From Bacillota bacterium (GTDB lineage Bacteria > Bacillota > Sulfobacillia > RBS10-35 > JAJYVN01), in NCBI GenBank assembly GCA_021791995.1, contig JAJYVN010000169.1, forward strand, positions 1-6,556: a stretch of 6,556 nucleotides of DNA, given 5' to 3'. Shown here in pieces: positions 4,237-6,556 of the stretch (position 1 is its first letter; each line of letters begins with the position of its first letter). A program made the translations under genes and the position numbers. Under the pieces are notes generated by a model, which searched no databases, was not told where the DNA came from, and was given only the letters and a program-made list of their open reading frames with translations.

Positions 4237-6556
4237 ATGCCGCACGTCGCGATGTGGGAGGAGTTTGCGGAGATTCCGACCTATCCGGTTGGATCCCCAA
4301 ACCGCAACCCAATGTTTCTGGAACGCCGTGTCTATCAGGGGAGTTCGGGACGCGTCTACCCACTGCCGGTGATTGACCAGGTGGCGGATGACCCAGTGCC
4401 CAAAACCTATCGCCTGATCCACCTGGAGAATCGTTACCTGCGCATCACCATCATGCCGGAATTGGGCGGACGAGTGTATCGTGCACTCGACAAAACCAAC
4501 GGATATGATTTCGTCTATTACAACCGCGTCATCAAACCGGCCCTGGTGGGACTCACGGGTCCCTGGATTTCGGGTGGCATCGAGTTTAATTGGCCCCAAC
4601 ACCATCGGCCCAGTAGCTTTTTGCCGGTGGACTACCTGCTCGATGAGGGAGAAGACGGGGCGAAAACCGTCTGGGTAAGCGAGATCGATCGGATGCAGGG
4701 CACCAAGGGGATGGCCGGATTCACGCTCTATCCCGACCGAGCCTACCTAGAGGTGCGGGGCCATGTCTATAACCGAACGGCGCTGCCACAGAGCTTTCTC
4801 TGGTGGGCGAATCCGGCCGTCGCGGTGGGCGACGACTATCGAGCCGTGTTTCCCCCCGACGTGCATGCCGTGTTCGACCACGGCAAGCGTGATGTTTCGC
4901 GGTTTCCGATTGCGACCGGGACCTACTACAAAATCGATTACTCTCCAGGCGTCGACATTGCGCGCTACCGCAACATCCCTGTTCCGACCTCCTACATGGC
5001 CTTCCACTCCAACTACGACTTCATCGGAGGATACGACCATGCGCGCCGGGCCGGAATTCTGCACGTGTGCAATCACCATCTCTCGCCTGGGAAGAAGCAG
5101 TGGACGTGGGGTACGAGTGACTTCGGACGGGCATGGGAGCACAACCTGACCGACTCGGATGGCCCGTACGTGGAACTGATGACCGGTGTCTATACGGACA
5201 ACCAACCGGATTTCTCTTGGTTGCAGCCGGGGGAAGAAAAGGCGTTCTCGCAGTATTTTTTGCCCTTCAAGGAAATCGGCGAGGTCAAAAACGCGACACA
5301 AGACGTTTTGATCAATCTTGAGGTAGACGGAAGATCGGTGCAGGTGGGGGCTTACGCAACATCCGTCCTCCGAGGGGCACGCGTCATTTTGACAGCGGGA
5401 GCAAATACCTACATGGATCGTCGCGCGGACCTTGGGCCAGAGGCGGTGTTCCGCGAGCGTCTCACCATGCATGATGCACCGCTACCGCATGAATTGCGTC
5501 TTTCCGTGGAGGACAGGGAGGGACGGGAGCGGATTCAGTATCGGCCAGAGCGGCCGGAGCCGCTGCGCCTTCCCACACCCGCGCGTCCGGCACCCGATCC
5601 GACCGAGATGCGCAGTTGTGAAGAGCTTTTGCTGATGGGACTACACCTAGAGCAGTATCGGCACGCGAACTATGCACCCGATCCGTACTATCGGGAGGGG
5701 CTCAGGCGGGACCCGAACGACAGTCGCCTGAACAACGCGTTGGGAAGGCTTCTCTTACGACAAGGCCTTTTCACCGAGGCGGAGCCGCATTTTCGTCGGG
5801 CGATTGCCCGCCTTACGGAACGCAACCCGAATCCGCCCGACGGTGAACCGTTTTATAATCTAGGCCTCTGCCTGCGCCTGCAAGGTCGCCTCGACGAGGC
5901 CTATGCGGCATTCTTCAAGTCGATCTGGAATGGCGCCTGGCAAGACAGCGGATCGCTGGCCTTGGCGCAGATCGATTGCGCACGGGGACGGTGGATCGAG
6001 GCCCTGGAGCATGTGCAGCGCGCGACCGGTTGCAACGGGCGCGACTTCCGGGCACGGGATCTGGAGGCAGTGCTCCTGCGACTGCTCGGCCGTGTGGACG
6101 ATGCGGAGCGACAGCTCCAGGAGACGCTATCCCTCGACCCCTTGGACTTTATGGCGCGATACGAGTTGGTCCGTATAAGTGAGGAGCGAGGGGATCACAC
6201 CGAGGCCCACCGTCGGCGCACAGTCCTGCGGGGTGTTTTACGGGACGAAGGCCACAACTACCTTATGCTCGCCAGCGACTACGCGGACGCGGGGCTCTGG
6301 CAGGATGCGGCCAAGGTTCTCCAGGACCACATCGCTGCGCTGGCCCGCGCCGACCACGTGGATCCCATGGTGTATTACCACCTCGCATACTGCCAACGGC
6401 AGATGGGACAGGACTGCGAAGAGGTTCTGCGCCAAGCCGCCTCGACGCAGGGGGACCATTGCTTTCCAAACCGCCTGGCCGACGCCGTGGTGCTGGAGGT
6501 TGCCATGGCCGCGGAGCCGGCCGCTGCGCGCGCGCCGTACTATCTTGGCAACCTTC
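4237..6556 (+). CDS. DUF5107 domain protein with C-terminal tetratricopeptide repeats, 3' end outside window
   Basis: The frame runs from ATG 4237 to the right edge with no stop, giving 773 residues; family members I know are about 1,100 residues, so roughly a third is missing. Residues about 55-350 form a DUF5107 region. Hallmarks are PELGGRVYRALDKT, WISGGIEFNWPQHH (near 110-123), DRAYLEVRGHVYN, FLWWANPAV, a Tyr/Phe-rich SNYDFIGGYDHA segment and KKQWTWG. These are consistent with a beta-sandwich related to galactose mutarotase and other carbohydrate-binding folds. A second beta-rich part reaches a Pro-rich linker (PTPARPAPDP, near 448). From about 470 onward are helical TPR units, for example NALGRLLLRQGLFTEAEPHF, YNLGLCLRLQGRLDEAYAAF and LEAVLLRLLGRVDDAERQL. 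There is no signal peptide, so it is probably cytoplasmic. The fusion suggests sugar or glycan recognition plus protein scaffolding. No enzyme activity is established to my knowledge. Confidence 0.88.
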   Translation, partial: MPHVAMWEEFAEIPTYPVGSPNRNPMFLERRVYQGSSGRVYPLPVIDQVADDPVPKTYRLIHLENRYLRITIMPELGGRVYRALDKTNGYDFVYYNRVIKPALVGLTGPWISGGIEFNWPQHHRPSSFLPVDYLLDEGEDGAKTVWVSEIDRMQGTKGMAGFTLYPDRAYLEVRGHVYNRTALPQSFLWWANPAVAVGDDYRAVFPPDVHAVFDHGKRDVSRFPIATGTYYKIDYSPGVDIARYRNIPVPTSYMAFHSNYDFIGGYDHARRAGILHVCNHHLSPGKKQWTWGTSDFGRAWEHNLTDSDGPYVELMTGVYTDNQPDFSWLQPGEEKAFSQYFLPFKEIGEVKNATQDVLINLEVDGRSVQVGAYATSVLRGARVILTAGANTYMDRRADLGPEAVFRERLTMHDAPLPHELRLSVEDREGRERIQYRPERPEPLRLPTPARPAPDPTEMRSCEELLLMGLHLEQYRHANYAPDPYYREGLRRDPNDSRLNNALGRLLLRQGLFTEAEPHFRRAIARLTERNPNPPDGEPFYNLGLCLRLQGRLDEAYAAFFKSIWNGAWQDSGSLALAQIDCARGRWIEALEHVQRATGCNGRDFRARDLEAVLLRLLGRVDDAERQLQETLSLDPLDFMARYELVRISEERGDHTEAHRRRTVLRGVLRDEGHNYLMLASDYADAGLWQDAAKVLQDHIAALARADHVDPMVYYHLAYCQRQMGQDCEEVLRQAASTQGDHCFPNRLADAVVLEVAMAAEPAAARAPYYLGNL

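Noticed and set aside
3507..4376. Plus-strand frame of 289 codons
   Set aside because: It overlaps three better-supported genes in another frame, is Arg/Cys-rich and low in family-like patterns; a shadow of GC-rich coding sequence.
4747..5472. Minus-strand frame of 241 codons opposite the DUF5107 gene
   Set aside because: It is fully antisense to a strongly recognised coding region and has no motifs of its own.

Overview
The window is chromosomal bacterial DNA of fairly high G+C content. The lineage is inferred, not proven. An M16B zinc protease directly followed by a trimeric dUTPase resembles the rpsO-pnp-M16-dut neighbourhood of many Bacillota and related phyla. The dUTPase also has the 'DYYN..NEGHI'-like stretch I associate with Clostridia/Alicyclobacillus/Sulfobacillus enzymes. 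A high-GC Bacillota member is my best guess.

Layout: (1) 2-1711, plus strand: the 3' part of an M16B peptidase gene cut by the left edge, then dut three bases later; these look like one operon. (2) 1774-2599, minus strand, convergent to dut: a secreted lipoprotein of an uncharacterised family. Its signal peptide and its Shine-Dalgarno/GTG start lie in different frames, so a one-base shift separates them. (3) 2600-3217: a stretch with no intact gene. It holds a decayed IS200/IS605 tnpA on the minus strand, with three frames, a missing middle and the catalytic Tyr changed to Asn, plus a GC-rich hairpin. (4) 3218-4182, plus strand: a glycine-rich general-stress-like protein and a 111-residue four-helix membrane protein of DMT/SMR-like build. 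(5) 4237 to the right edge, plus strand: a long DUF5107-TPR protein, open at the window end, with 773 residues visible.

The M16/dut pair is housekeeping. The rest reads as an accessory block: an envelope lipoprotein facing away from stress, membrane and carbohydrate-type genes, with a dead transposon in the divergent intergenic region. I see no CRISPR array, tRNA or rRNA, and no convincing new multi-gene system. The points most worth a second look are the broken start of the lipoprotein gene and the fossil transposase.
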